From Eutypa lata (lineage: Eukaryota; Ascomycota; Sordariomycetes; Xylariales; Diatrypaceae): DNA of 64,000 nt. The notes beneath the pieces are model-generated. The model had not been told where the DNA came from and did no database searches. It saw only the letters and a list, made by a program, of their open reading frames with translations. A program made the translations under genes and the position numbers. The first letter of the stretch is position 1. Each line of letters begins with the position of its first letter. Shown piece after piece: positions 10,716-23,718 of this stretch. Where the stretch lies: positions 434,001-498,000 of the forward strand of contig JAKULF010000019.1 of the NCBI GenBank assembly GCA_022661535.1, read 5' to 3'.

Positions 10716-13700
10716 GGCTGATATAAAGTAAGTAAGCGCAATGCAGGATCGGGCCTGATAACAGTCCTATCTTTATCTAAGGCTTGCGGGGCTGGTTAGC
10801 AACTGAGGCTGTTTTGCTCAGATATCAGGTTGCAGCCGGCCGCTAACTATGATGCCACTAAGAAAGCGAGGCAAGCTTCTCTACACAACACCAGATACTA
10901 GGCCCACTGTTTGGGGGGTTGCGGACAAGCTTGCAGGAAGAGGGTGGTGATCTTGCCAACTCCGGGGATCTCCAGTCGGAGATTGACCAGAATGCTGGCG
11001 AGCGTCGATAAGGATATGATAAGTTGAAGTGACGCTCGGGAGATGAGTACCTGGGTGGGTAGTGACGGGATAGCTAAGCAGCAGTGCTCGCGTGCTGTAC
11101 CGAATAGGTGCCGGGTACCACTATGCAGTAATAATAATAATCGGTATGTATGTCTTATCTCGATGTGGTCCCGGGATGAGACTCTAGGGAACATCGACCC
11201 GTGGAGAGAGCCCTGCTAATACCGATGACAGGCTATCAGGCGTGGGTAATAATGCAGGCCCAGAATGACACCCAGGTTCGCGATAGGCCAGTAACTACTC
11301 CGAGATTTCCAAGAAGGGGGTCGGCCGGCGCAAGCAAGACAGTACTAGGTAATGATGGAGATTAGGACGAGATGAGCTTGGCTTATCGGCGTCATTTGAA
11401 TGAGGCTCGGCTCCTTTTTGCTTCCAAAGGCTTATCCAACCGGAAGGGGAGGTAGAGAAGATACAAGTATCCTCGAGCAAGAACGTAGAGGAGAGATAGG
11501 TAATATGGAGTATTGAAAGTAGGGGTATGGGGATACGGGGGTATGTATAGTATAGCTATAGATAGAGATAAACGTGCAGAAATCTACTACGTAGTAGCTA
11601 GACAGGGACTTATGCAGATCTACCTATAGTCCAAAGTGAAAGGGGCGGAGGTGAGAGGGGTGTAACGGGATTTAGAGGTCCCAAATGACGGTATGAATCG
11701 ATGAGAGAAGAGCGCTATTTCTCTTAAGCTCTCCCTCTCTCTCTCTCTTTCCCCCAAGAGGTGACGGTGTCTCTTCCGGTATCCGCTATGAGTTGCGTTC
11801 ACAAACCCGCTTGCTTTCCTTGGCCCTTTACTACCTATCTACTTAAAGTTGTATTGAGAAGAACGATATGAGAACCAGCCCCCTGGCTGCAGAAGAGAGA
11901 TAATTCTTGGCTGCTTGATGGCTAAAGTAATAATATACCTAGGTAGGCATTGGTCTTAGATCATAAATCATAAAGACATCGAGATTTCCCTGTTGTTGCT
12001 ACCCTACGAAGTACTGGTTGCACTTGGAGTACACCGCAATCAATGAATGGTAAACGTAAACGCAAAAAATTCAAGGTCAGATCCAAAAGTCGATCGGCCT
12101 GGGTTAGAGCTCTAGGGACCGCCAGATTGGGCGCCGATGATGCAGGGCTTTGAACATGCCCTTGACGCCGTTACAGAATCAATTGATGTAGGGCCAATGG
12201 TATCGGAGCTATTGATAACCTTATCTTTCAACCAAATAATAATAACTACTTGTAATCAAAGTTTCCAGCCCCATACATTTAGCTGATCAGAGGCAACCTT
12301 GGAAACCTAAACCAGAGCTCTAATTCCCAGGTAGGCAAGTTGAGCGGGCCCTAAATACTACCCTAGCAAGCCTAGGTACTGCCCCGCCCCAGCAGCAACA
12401 GCAGCAGCAGCTTTCGAACTTATATTGTACAATACAATACTTCAGCATCCAGGTATAGGTAACATTAGGCAGGTATCCACGTGCAGACACAGCCGGGTAA
12501 TTGTACAACACCTACTTCGCACATACCTACATATGTAGATACGGTTGCTTTTCAGAGGGGTCGACTACCTACAATACCACCTCCTCTAGATTAACTGGTA
12601 GCATCAGGTAGGGTCCGAGGAGCCCCAACCCATCTCGCGGTGGATTCAAACCGCATTCCGCTACGCCCACGTGCAGACATACGCTACACACACATAAGGC
12701 AGATCAGCTATAGTACTATATATAGGCTGATGCCCACGGCACTATAGAATCATCAGTATCGTGAGCGTCATCGGAACTCTCCCGAGGTAGTCCCCTAGGG
12801 TCCTGGCCTCTAGATGGTGAATGTACAATAGCGGTGCTAGGCAGGCTGGGCAGGCTGGGCAGGCTGGGCAGGCTGGGGTATATCGAATGCGGGTCTGTAT
12901 TCATCTCTTCATAGGTCAAACGGTGGACAGGGCTAAGAACAACACATGGACTATTACCCAATGGAAATATATTCGTTTCCGAAAAATTCCTATTACTTCA
13001 GAATTTCTAACGTAATCGTGGAACGAGTCGTCCGAGTCAAGTAACGCCGGCACGGGATTCTCATGAACTACGCCTCTAGGTGCTTACCTACATAGCACAC
13101 AGACAAGGGTCCCGTGCTCGTGCAGTAGTACAGAGTAGATAACGTAGGGGTTCACTAAGTGTAATAGGCAGTACACTTCCAAATATATGTAATAGGAATG
13201 ATTGAAAACGAGCTTCTAGAGATAACGTTTCTCTGATATTCCATGTCCCTGTCTAGTACTGCCGTAAAGGGCAACGTCGATCGGTTATAAAATCGTCCGT
13301 TCGCTCGCTACCCGAAGGCTGGAACTCCCGGTCCGGGGTATAATACCACATGGATGTAACCTACTACATACTTAGGAGGTATGTAGTACGTAAATCGGAG
13401 GCTCTCATGAGTTACATACTTATAACCCATAGAGACGATGATAAAAAGGACCGAGGTTGGTTATCTTCCGCCCATTTTAATTCTAGCGAGGTCGGCGTAA
13501 CTGGTCGTCTTTCTATATTACCTACCAATAGGTAGGTAGTTAGTCGAGACTTCCATCTTATTAGGTTCTGCCATTCATCCATGTCTTCATCGGAAAACCG
13601 AGTAGTTTATGGTTTTTATCTTCTTGTCGAATGTGCCCGCAAAGATGTGGTTTTCGGTTAATTTGGTCTGGGCATTTCGAGTATAAACAGGGTACGTAAT

Positions 13701-15568
13701 GACAATAAAAATCATCTTACAAGACTTGCTCGATAATTTTCATGCTTGGTGGTCTAGGAGCCAAATCAAACTGAATATCTATTTGCGTACCTACGTACTT
13801 ACGATGTATATATTAGATATGAATTATAAATGTTGTTTCTGCACCAATGCGAGTTGCAGGATAGAACCCCCACAGAACCCCACGAGTGCGGGATGTTGTA
13901 GGCACAGGAGTACGTACATACATTAAGTATATATCCGAGATGGGATGTAGTTTCAATGATCTATTTCCCGACTCGCCCCGGGCCGCCGCTGCTGTCAGAT
14001 GTTTTGTGTCTTTTCATTGCATGTAGGGTTTTCGTGGTAAGGCGGTAGGTATACCCTACCACTTCACAACTGGAGATGAGTCTCGTCTTGGTCACCTGAA
14101 TAGTGCAGTCCAAGTGCATACGATCTGTCGACGTGAATACACCCTTATAATAATTGTGTATAACTAAGTCATTCGGTTATAAAGTGGCTCAATCTCGGAT
14201 AACTAGGTAGGCAAACGATTGACAGACCATACGTGGATAGGTAACACAAGAACTAGTCACGCATAACTATAAATTCGCAGTCTGTGTAACGTTTACAAGA
14301 CTAGGGGTGTAGTAGTGCTTAGGTTTTAACAAAGGGAGTAGGTAGAAAAGCAATCGGATGCCATGAAAACCGTCCAATGTGATAAAGCTTGAAAACATCG
14401 CATTTGAATCCCTTACTTCTATAGTTGTAGGGTCTCGAGCATCTCCCAGCGGTCCGGGAGAGGCTGTGTTGTCTATACATCTCTGATGCCTCTCTCGGAC
14501 GAATAGAATAGTAGGATTGTGTCCTCTCCGTATTGAACGCACACAAACAGAGAGTCAGTATCGGAGATGGGACAGAAGGTCAAGCAAACTACTCCCAGAA
14601 CAACTCAAATAGCAAGTCGCTTCTTGTTTAGCAGTACTATTAGGCTATATAAAATATCAATTACTTCACATGGCCTATATTGTGTAATTATAGACACAGT
14701 GGTCTATCTAGCTTGCTGGACATGGTCCACGTTTGTAAGCACAGTTTGGCATCAGGAGCCCCGTTGCAGTGCTAGCATTCCAAGGCTACGTATACATCGA
14801 CAATAAATATATTTAGGATAATGCGACTGACTATACTATGTCGCGGTATCACATAACCTAGATAGACTAACACTACAGATTAAGTTCAAAGTCTCCCAGG
14901 TCAGGACTATCCTAATAGTGGTTATGGCTTAGATGAATAGACCTGTTCTTAGACTATACCAACATATCAACAAGTTTGAATTCGGTTTGAGACGTGAATA
15001 CAAGCATTTAAAATAAATCTAGTTGCCAGCAATTATAGAGCGTCAACCTAACCACAAGGCTTGGGCAGGAGAGGAGGCTCTTAGCTAAATCTTGGAACAC
15101 TAGCAATATGGCCCCGGTGTCATCTTCCTGCCTTAGACACACCACCAGCGACATCCCTACAAATCATATCACTCATGCCAACTCAAATGTGTGCCCATCA
15201 CTTCCATCATGGTCGAGAACCTGGTCATGGTTGATGAAGATGACCTGCATGAATCCGAGGTGTTGGTGCATCGGGGTTGGTCTTGAGAACAACAGGCCAA
15301 GCATAGGCAGACTTTCTTAACACGGGTCTCTAAGATCCCAGTGCTAGGCTGACCCAATCACGTCAAGTAGACATCTCTTTCCACAGCTACGAGGTCCAAG
15401 ATCCAAAGAAAATGCTCAAACTGCAATAATCATTACCATTACTCTTATACTCCTCGCCACGTGTTGATTGTATAAATTGAATCGTACACGGACGAGACGG
15501 ACTAACTTCACAGCTACGGTATAGCTCAAACACAGACCCTGAACCTGCCGCCTCCGTTAAATCATCGC
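10716..15568. other. Long intergenic region (4.85 kb), no convincing gene
   Basis: The left side must hold the promoter of the TamA-like gene and the right side the 3' end of the TCO89-like gene. Open frames are all below 100 codons, overlap one another and lack domain features. Composition is moderately AT-rich with many TACCTA/TAGGTA words. A small 9-bp tandem repeat lies at 12842-12877. A CT-rich run near 11728-11757 could belong to a long 5' leader. Non-coding RNA genes cannot be excluded by eye. Confidence 0.45.
12842..12877. repeat. 9-bp tandem repeat, 4 copies
   Basis: The unit caggctggg is repeated four times without change. It lies in non-coding DNA. The short open frames crossing it (QAG or PSL repeats) are produced by the repeat itself. 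Confidence 0.85.
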
Positions 15569-17431
15569 TTAATCCTGGCTCGCACTGAAATCCATACTCT
15601 TATCCCACAAGTTTCGCAGCAGCGCTGCTACACCATCGTCATCCCCGTTCACGTAGCTCGACCCACTCAGCCGATCGTGCACTCTTTCATCCTGGGCATC
15701 GAAACTGGAACCGGCCCCGTTCGTCCTGATGGATGTTGTCCGCCGGGGAGTTGTTGGCCTCGACTTTGAGCTGTCTCCTAAACTCTGGCCGAACCCATAA
15801 TGATTAGAACCGCCTATGTCCGACGGTCTGCTGCTGTGGACTGCTCCATTGATACCGTTCTGGTGAGGTATACGTCGGTGTTTCTGGCTAGCTGGCATCC
15901 GTGACAAACGAGATATTGACCTTGCAATGGGGTTCTGATAGCGTCGTACGACCAGGTATTCCATTCCTGTACGTTCGAGTAGCTTGCCGATGCGTGGGTC
16001 ACGATTGTCGTAGCTACTTCCGCCGACCAAAGGACTAACCCCAGAAACACCAACGGTCCCTCCAGCTTGGGTTGGCTCAATGCTGGAACTTGCTCGCTGC
16101 AGATTGAGCTTCTGCTGAGTGCGCGACTTCTCGGCAGGCTGAGCTCTGTAGACAGGCCGCCTCGTACGAGGCGCGAGCGCACTGTCGCCTTCGTCTTCCG
16201 ATATGGAATTGCGGTGTTCCTGTTCTAAGTTTCCCATAGACCGCGGTCGTCTCATGGATTCGGTGGGATGTATAGGAGAGCGAAGAGAAGTGGAAAAGGA
16301 GCCGGGCTCTACACTTTGACCAGAGCCATTGACAAAGCGTGATGTAAGCTCGTCGCCACCACTCCCAACGAGCGCGCTATTCTTAGGGGTTCCGTAGAGA
16401 CTCGGAGGGCCACGGCGAGACTCGGGGGAGCTGGTGTTAGGCGGTACAGTTGCGGTTTCAGCAGACATTTTGGGCGGGGCGCTGGAAGATGGTATTCTTT
16501 GAAGTAATCTTGATGTTATATACTCTTTATGCTGGGCAGTTTTGCGATCGATTGGTAGGTGCTGAGGAGGGGTGTGAGGTTGCGACGATGGGCTCCCTAT
16601 ATGGTCGTCTTCCTCTTCGTCGTTGTCGTCGTTGTCGTCGTCGTCGTTGTCGTCGTCGTCTTCGTTACCGTCCCCACCGCCTCCTGTTTCTTCTCCGCCA
16701 GTAGAAGCGGGTCCGGTGCTACTCACGACGGAGCCGCGTCGCGAGAGATATGGTGAGGCGCTATTGCTAGCATCAACCCACTCGTCTTCGTGAGCGTCGT
16801 CGTCGTCGCCGATATCAATATCATCAATATCTTTGTCTTCCCCGAGATCAAAATGAACTGAAGTCTTATTACCCTTCAATTTGTTGACGTCTTTGTGAGA
16901 GGACGATCGCTTCAGGTTGGTAGCGGAGGCCTTCGGTCGTTTGATTATATCCGCCTGGGATCGGTTACGTTTTCCAGCAAGGCCGAGATTAGAGTGAGAA
17001 GAATTCTTCTTTAGAATAGTAGCAGATGATGTTTGCCGTGGTAGCTTGACCTCAGAGGTGGCGCGGCGATGATGATGTGGATATTGGGTGATAGATGGCT
17101 CGGGAGAAGGAGAGGAGGGTTGGCGTCGATTCAGCTTCTTAGATGAGGAAGGTACTCTAGCATGTAGACGACTACTGCTGCTACCACCACCTACTGTGGG
17201 ATATGCATGTGCATGTGCATGTACTGAATGGGCCTGTCCATTTCCGTGTCTCGGATTCCTAGAGCTGGAACTGCGCTGATGAAGCTGTGAATCGGTGCCG
17301 CGGCGGTTCAAACCCGGACGTTTTGATTGGGCTGATTGGGTAGGGAGATTCAGGCTGCCATTGGAGGTAGGACTCAACGTAATGCTCGCAGCGGTAGTGG
17401 TGTCAGTGAAAGGATCCCTTTCGTTGGCCAT
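15569..17431 (-). CDS. TORC1 subunit TCO89-like protein
   Basis: A single-exon gene of 620 residues, almost all of it low-complexity. The features in order are an N-terminal RPGLNRRGTDSQLHQR block, a basic/Ser region with KKNSSHSNLGLAGKR, an acidic patch SVHFDLGEDKDIDD followed by EDEWVDASNSASPYLSRRGS, a long Asp/Glu/Asn tract, then SRTQQKLNLQRASSSIE and a conserved-looking LVVRRYQNPIARSISRL, ending in LLRNLWDKSMDF. The SRTQ-KL-LQR plus (R/K)R-NP pattern parallels the C-terminal part of yeast Tco89, which tethers TORC1 at the vacuole. The match is from memory of the yeast protein and covers only these motifs, so the assignment is probable rather than certain. If right, the protein links TORC1 to vacuolar membranes and cell integrity. 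Confidence 0.72.
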   Translation of the reverse strand: MANERDPFTDTTTAASITLSPTSNGSLNLPTQSAQSKRPGLNRRGTDSQLHQRSSSSRNPRHGNGQAHSVHAHAHAYPTVGGGSSSSRLHARVPSSSKKLNRRQPSSPSPEPSITQYPHHHRRATSEVKLPRQTSSATILKKNSSHSNLGLAGKRNRSQADIIKRPKASATNLKRSSSHKDVNKLKGNKTSVHFDLGEDKDIDDIDIGDDDDAHEDEWVDASNSASPYLSRRGSVVSSTGPASTGGEETGGGGDGNEDDDDNDDDDNDDNDEEEDDHIGSPSSQPHTPPQHLPIDRKTAQHKEYITSRLLQRIPSSSAPPKMSAETATVPPNTSSPESRRGPPSLYGTPKNSALVGSGGDELTSRFVNGSGQSVEPGSFSTSLRSPIHPTESMRRPRSMGNLEQEHRNSISEDEGDSALAPRTRRPVYRAQPAEKSRTQQKLNLQRASSSIEPTQAGGTVGVSGVSPLVGGSSYDNRDPRIGKLLERTGMEYLVVRRYQNPIARSISRLSRMPASQKHRRIPHQNGINGAVHSSRPSDIGGSNHYGFGQSLGDSSKSRPTTPRRTTSIRTNGAGSSFDAQDERVHDRLSGSSYVNGDDDGVAALLRNLWDKSMDFSASQD

Positions 17432-19092
17432 GACCTAAACCTGACGCCTGATCTGCCTGGGTAGCTGGGGGGTGGAGGGGGTAGGCTTGCTTATGTTACG
17501 TTTTTCTAGATGTAGTATGCGGTAGGTAGCTATGTGGTAGGAGGTAGGTAATAGGTATGTGGTATTTGTGGAATTGGGTATGGATGTACGGGACAGACTA
17601 CTGTAGGTATGATTGTTTTAGGTATTTCAGTGTTCTTTAATGGATTAATGTTTAATTCCTCTCCAGCTCTCTAAGCACAAATCGAGTCTAGTTCTATTTG
17701 TACCCACAGCTCCTGTTTTTAATGGGATTTTAAGCTTTAGCACTAACTAATGTTGATGGTTGATAATAGTAAGAAGCCCTAGGCATTGCATCTGCGATCT
17801 GTTGCATGTATTGCGTCCATGGATGTGTAAGGTCTCAGGGTCTCAGGGTCTCAGGGTCTCAAGCACTTTTAGGTACTTACCCCGCTTCAAACGTTTGTGT
17901 CTCGAAACAAGTACGCACATGACAGTCTTGACTCAAGTCATTGCATCGGCCTTAGATTGGAGTGACGATAAATTACGATTCATTTTACTGGCTGCTTATT
18001 TTCTACCAGCTGGAAATCTATAATTAGCTTGTGATTATATTATTCTTTTACCCCTATATATCGCCGGTCTTTTCGACATCTTATTTTCTACCATGTTAAG
18101 TGTTTCTTGCATTACCAAGTTAATGAGACTGTATTCTAGCATTTCAGCAATCGTAAGATTAGCTCTAACGTGGAAAGAATATTGTGTCCGCAGACAGTGG
18201 TATAGCTTCTGACAAAACAGGTCTTGATATTCCTTTTCTTCACGCCAGTCCGGGTAGTAGGGTACGTTTACTGCCATCACCTGGTATCTGACTTGCAAGC
18301 TCGCCGCTTCAGATGAACAGTATGATTCTTGGTGAATGTATGTAGTGTTAAGAATGGGCTAGGTCTGACACCGCATAGTTAAATATGATCTTCACGGCTT
18401 AGAATCTAAGGATGTATGATAAGTAAAACGTAAGCAGCTAGACAGGGCGATAGTGTCATATCATGTAGCTATTATAGAATGCCTACTACGGAATTATGAG
18501 ATCAGAACCATACAGATTGTTGGCAAGATCAGTTAGGGGGCAATGGAACCTAAAACGTTCACATATCTCAGGGCACCAATGAACGTCTATTACGCAGTAG
18601 AATGACAAATTCACGAGTTGGTAATGCTTGGAAATGTATGAATCTGTCGAACTTTCACTTCTTCATTTTGAAACTTAAGAGGGGCCTTCAGGTAGCAGTA
18701 TACAGTTAACTGTTGCTCTATCTTTGGAAATGCATGGTATCATAAGCGACAAAACACCCCAAGGGTCAACTCGAACTAATTGATGTATTCGAACAGAGGG
18801 ACTACCCTTGGCTCTCTATATCCTTGTAAAATTTTGCCTTATCCCCCAACAGGTATTCAAAACATATGGCTTCCGTGCCCAAACCCCGAGTATGCAATGC
18901 AATCGTCGTCGGATCCTGAATTGAGAGCGATGGCATGGGTAGATAGCGCCTAACGGCTTTGTGAAGGCTTCACACTGAATACCAAGAACTCAATCAAGAC
19001 CGCCACCATATTAAAGAAGCTTTTAGTTTATACACAACCACTGGTGAGGGTAACGCCAAGATCACACTAATCAAACAGGTAGTGTCGACACC
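17432..19092. other. Intergenic region, no convincing gene
   Basis: It holds the promoter of the TCO89-like gene on the left and the 3' end of the wall-enzyme gene on the right. A minus-strand frame at 18035-18298 (87 codons, no ATG start, sequence such as VPYYPDWREEKEYQDLF) looks mildly protein-like but matches nothing I know; it could be a decayed gene fragment. A short tandem repeat of gtctcagg (3.5 copies) is at 17832-17861. Confidence 0.45.
17832..17861. repeat. 8-bp tandem repeat (gtctcagg), 3.5 copies
   Basis: Three perfect units and a partial fourth lie in the upstream region of the TCO89-like gene. No function is evident. Confidence 0.8.
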
Positions 19093-20349
19093 TTAAAAGA
19101 GGGCAGCGATGAGACCAGCCGCCATGACGATGGCGCTGGATCCAGCCTTGAAGGCAGCAGCCGTCTGGGGGATATCAGTAGACGAAGGAGCAGCATCCGT
19201 CTCACTGGTGGAGTCACCAGAGGTCTCGGAGGCACTCTCACCGCCAGTAGAAGTGGCGGTAGTAGAGGCGGAAGCGGAGACGGTGGCAGTGGCGGAAGCC
19301 GAGGTGACGGTAGCCGAAGCAGTCTTGGATACGGTGGCAGAGGCAGTGGTCTCAGAAGCCTCGCTGCTGGTCTTGCTGCTCTCAGCGGTCGAAGAGGGCT
19401 TGGCCGAGGTGGTGGAGGTGGGCTTAGCGGAAGAGGTGGAGCTGGTATCATCATCGCTGTCGTCTCCAGTAACAACCTGGATGCTCTGGTAGGAACCGTC
19501 GGAGCCATCGTCCCAGACGTACTTGGAAGCGCCGTCTACGCCGTTGCTGTAATCCGTGATCTTGATTTCCTTGTAGTACGCAATGAAAGGAGCCTTGCTG
19601 AAATCGGTGTAACCACCAGCCCACTCCACGGTACCCTTGGGAGCATCCGCACGACCAGCGACCCAGGTACCGAGTCTGATCTGCATGGGGGTCTGAGGGA
19701 ACCGGGTGCCCTCTTTAGCCTCGGCGTACGTCAGCTCACGGACCTGAGTGCCATCAATAGACCACCGGACGTAGTCCTTAGTCCAGTCGACCGTATAGGT
19801 GTGGGTGGAAGTCTGGGGGTTAGCGACGTCGTGGTAGGCACCTCGGTCGTAGGTAGTTGTGTCGCCCTTGCCGAAGTAGTTGGTCTGAACCTGCGTAGTA
19901 TCACCACCCAGCCACTCCCAGTCAATCTCGTCCAGATCGTCAGACTGGAGGACGAAGCTCGTGACAACACCCTGGCCGAAAGAGGCCTGGACGGTCACAT
20001 CGACCTTGCCGAAGAAGATGTACTTGTTGGTACCAATCGTGGGAGCATCACTTTCCTTGTTGATGGTGAAAACAGCACCCTCGTCGGTGTAATCGATCTT
20101 GGTGCCATCAAACTCGTAGAAGTTCTCGTTCTTGCCCTTGGTGAAGTCAACGTCGACGGTGCTGCCGAAAGCCTCATCGGCGGGGCAGGCTGAAGTAAGG
20201 GTTAGCGATTACGATTCATTAGACCAAAAGAACTAGTTGATCTCGAACTTACTCTTCTCCGTGGGGTTGCATTCCGTGTAGGTCTGAGCAGAGGCTAGCT
20301 GGGCCACAGCTAGAACAGCCGCAGCGGTGGAGAAAGTCTTCGAGAACAT
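19093..20349 (-). CDS. GPI-anchored cell-wall transglycosylase, Crh1/Crf1 type (GH16)
   Basis: Exons 20253-20349 and 19093-20189, with a 63-nt intron, give 397 residues. Crh enzymes join chitin to beta-1,6/1,3-glucan in the wall. Residues 1-22 form a signal peptide ending at ASA-Q. The catalytic DEIDWEWLG motif is at residues 119-127, with nucleophile and acid/base candidates E120 and E124, both present. Further GH16 blocks include TYTVDWTKDYVRWSIDG and RLGTWVAGRADAPKGTVEW. A Ser/Thr/Ala-rich stalk of about 110 residues follows, then a hydrophobic C-terminus (AIVMAAGLIAALF) typical of a GPI signal. There is no chitin-binding CBM18 module, as in the Crh1/Crf1 subgroup. The intron right after the signal-peptide exon keeps phase, giving EKTCPADEAF. 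Confidence 0.93.
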
Positions 20350-23300
20350 ATCGACGATCTTTTATTTAACCTGAAACTGGACTCGAGGGATGTTGGTTGT
20401 GGATCGGAAAATGGCAAATATTATAAAAGTGTTATGGAGGAACGACTGTACTGGCGAATGAGTAGATTAGATAAGAGGGATCTGCTTAACGAGGGACAGA
20501 AACCCGCAGTAAAAGACGCTGATGATGCGATTATGGAAAAAAAGAAGTAGGTGATAAGACAGCAAACACGGGAGGAATGTGTATTATACTCGATGCTGAT
20601 GTTGTGAATGCGAGTGAGCGAGCGAACGAATGGACATAATAAGTAGGGAAATAGGAGACATGGGGTTGGGATGGGCCCTAGCGGTGGGACTTATTATTAT
20701 TTATTCGTTCGAGATCTGCGACAGGAATACGATGGGAGCCTTCCAGCCCAGCAAGCCCAGCTACCTAAAGGGAAAAAGCCCCCGTCATGACCCATGATGA
20801 CCCATGTCAGCCATCATCGCGACCAGCCTGACTGGCCTGCTTACCCCAGATGGTGCTAGCGCTGATTCCCAGTCAAGCCAAGCCCTGCCACCGTGAGTTC
20901 CTGGTCGTGTTCCTGGGTCGTGTTCCCATCAGGGACTTCAGGGGAGAAAGGGGGTTAGGGCTAGCCTAAAGGCGTCGCATCACTGAGATGCCCAGGTTGC
21001 CGAGATGGCCCAGCCGACCTGTGAGCCATTGGTCTCCCAGGAACGGCCGATATTTGTGGCGCGGCTTATTTTACTACCTTTACGGAGCGAATAAGCGTGC
21101 GGCGTCAATTTCCAGAAGGGTCCTATGTCAGGGATCCCTTGACATGACGAGCTGCTAAGCCCGGTACACTCTGTGTTACTTGCGAACCCTGGGTGCATCT
21201 CATCCTTACCAAGCCTTACCTGGTGCATGTATTGTCCCTCGTGATGATCAGGTACCCCGAGATGGAGGAGGTAGCGCCTATGTACAACCAACATTACACA
21301 CACGGCACTGGCATGCATATTTCATATTCTGTAGCATTATAATACTAACTTTATACATGTTACTACGCTAATAATTCCTCAGATCGTCCGGTCAATCGTG
21401 TTACAACTTACCACCCGCATACATGTATGTGCATGCACACATTACACTTTGTCATGTATGCATGTATGTATGTAGGTTGTCGAGGCGACGTTGCACAACT
21501 CAACATTGTACATACCGACATGTACTATGTATAATATGACGTCTGCTGTCATGACGATTTTCACTCCAAGAGAGGATCTGCATCTATTGTATCTACCTAA
21601 CTTTATGGATCGGAACTAACTACCTACCTAGATTATCTTGAATTTCCTTTACGATTCTTAGCTAGAATGCATGCTTAACTAAACTAACTATACGTATGTA
21701 TGTCCGTGTGTTCATACGTACCAAAATATTCAGGTCCTGCATAAGCCGCTTACTCGGCACTGGTTGGGAACTTAGGTAAGTATTCTAAAATGGTACGATG
21801 CCTTTTTGAATGGGTTATTTCGTAATGGCGGGGCTATTGAAAGAAAAAAATACCACGTAGTAGACTGTAGGACTTCGCATTGTCTGTACTAATTTGCTGC
21901 GCCGCTAATAAAATTGAATAGTATTGAAACCGCCGCCAAGAGGGAAGCAAACTGTTGGTTAGCCATGCTGTCTAGTGTGAACACCACCATACCATAAGGT
22001 AGCCACAGCCACAGCCATCGCTGGAAACAAAGAGTTCATTTTTAGATTGTAGTAAAGTGGTTGGCCAGCAACATCCAGATGTACGCATCAACGAATGATA
22101 CACCTTCACGGTTATCCAACCTCTTCAGACGAAACATGAAATATACATATGTATATACATTAGTAGGTAGGTATGTTGCATGATGCTGAAGCCAAGAGTT
22201 TCAATCAGGCGCCACAACCACGGTTAGATCGCGCAGGTATCCGGGGAACTCCTATGTAACTACTTATACCATGTATGTTTCTGTCTGCCACCTCTAGAAT
22301 AACATTAAATTTGTAATACCTAACCTAAATGTGTGTATAAATTCTTATGTGGTTTTGCAGAATGTACATATGCGCAAACTTCAAAGTAACTCATTCCCCT
22401 GGACGTATTACCTACCTAGCTTAGCAGGCGTTAGTCATGAGTGCATAAAGCTGGGTTAGGTAGCTTCTCATATCGGTTAGATCACCATCCTTGCTTACAG
22501 CAGGAATCCGCTTTTCCAATTCCCCGAAACTGTCAGATTGCCTTGTACTTCATAAGTACTCAACCAGATTCATGTTGATTCCTTACGATCACTACGAGCC
22601 TAACAACTACCCTCGAGACTATAGCCAAGTAATGTTGAGTTGGCTCTTGTGGATAGTTTCATTACTATAATATTCGTTTCATATATGGTTAAGAGTAGGC
22701 AATTGTCATGATCAATTATCAATGCCCCGCGTGACGCGGTTATTTTTGCGAGGCGGCAACTCGGACGACCCGAAAAGCGGCAACTCGGATGATCCGAAAA
22801 GAGAGAGAGGGCGGCGCTCGGTGGGCTTCTTCGTATTTCACAGTATTTACACGTTGCTACTATTTTTAAGCCTTCGGCAAACTTTATCACTCGTTCGCGC
22901 TACCTGCTAACTAGGTAGGTAACTCCACTAAATAACACTATGTAGGTCGCATCTGCTTGCTATTTTTCCGCGTTCCCGGTGCCGAGAGTCTAGCCAATGG
23001 TCTACCGACTCTGCGAGTATACTGGTATAATGGGTTAGGGCAGAAATCGATTGCAATGAAAAAGATATCTCGATGTTGTCAGTTAGTCTCGTTGCCGCCC
23101 GTGTTCTACCACGTGTTTCTCCTGGGCTGAGGTGGATAATGGACGGCATGTACGAAGTACACTGCTACATTACATATCACTACGTGGTCATTTATAAGTC
23201 TATAATGGCGAATAGATTCGTCAGCACTTCAGCGGTGAATCATTTTGTAGGTATTTTAATGCCCATGCTTGGAGCTGCTTGCGTTGTAGGGGCACCTTTA

Positions 23301-23718
23301 GCTACTCAGCAACTAGATAAAGCTCTCTACCGATATCTACGCACGAGCAAAAACCTCAGCTAAGCGTCTGGCAGTAAAGAGCTAGCTATGTTTTTGGTCG
23401 TAATTACGAGCTATCGTCGCAAGACACGGTAAAGTGTCGCTGGCCTCCCCGCAAACCTCGTATAGGAATGCTACCTATGAAATAAGAAGACCGTGATAAT
23501 AAATATCGTCAGATGCCGTATCGCTTTCTCAACAAGTATAGTGAAAGGCTTGCTTTTCACGATATGAAGACACTAGGCATATCTACGTGAGGCTGGAACG
23601 CGCCGCGTGGCCTCGGGCGGTAACTTGCCCAGCAGAAGCGAGGTGGTTCATAATCTAATTCCTACATGGTGTACATCATATACATCGTTCAATATGTAAG
23701 CTGAGAGCCGAAATATTA
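20350..23718. other. Intergenic region (3.4 kb), no convincing gene
   Basis: The right part holds the 3' end of COX15 and the left part the promoter of the wall enzyme. GC-rich blocks at 20690-21000 contain clusters of ccagc/cccatg words. Microsatellite-like tgtatg/catgta runs occur at 21420-21475, and a 24-bp tandem duplication lies at 22753-22800. The frame at 23073-23363 (+) lacks any family feature. Confidence 0.45.
22753..22800. repeat. 24-bp tandem duplication differing by two C-to-T changes
   Basis: Two adjacent copies beginning gcggcaactcgga are identical except for two C-to-T transitions (gacgaccc versus gatgatcc). They lie in non-coding DNA upstream of nothing recognisable. Confidence 0.85.

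Noticed and set aside
16450..16756. Plus-strand frames with poly-Val or poly-Arg runs
   Set aside because: They arise from the Asp/Asn codon tract of the TCO89-like gene read in antisense.
19109..19492. Plus-strand frame rich in Val, Glu and Ala repeats
   Set aside because: It is antisense to the Ser/Thr-rich stalk of the Crh-type wall enzyme, whose biased codons keep the opposite strand open.
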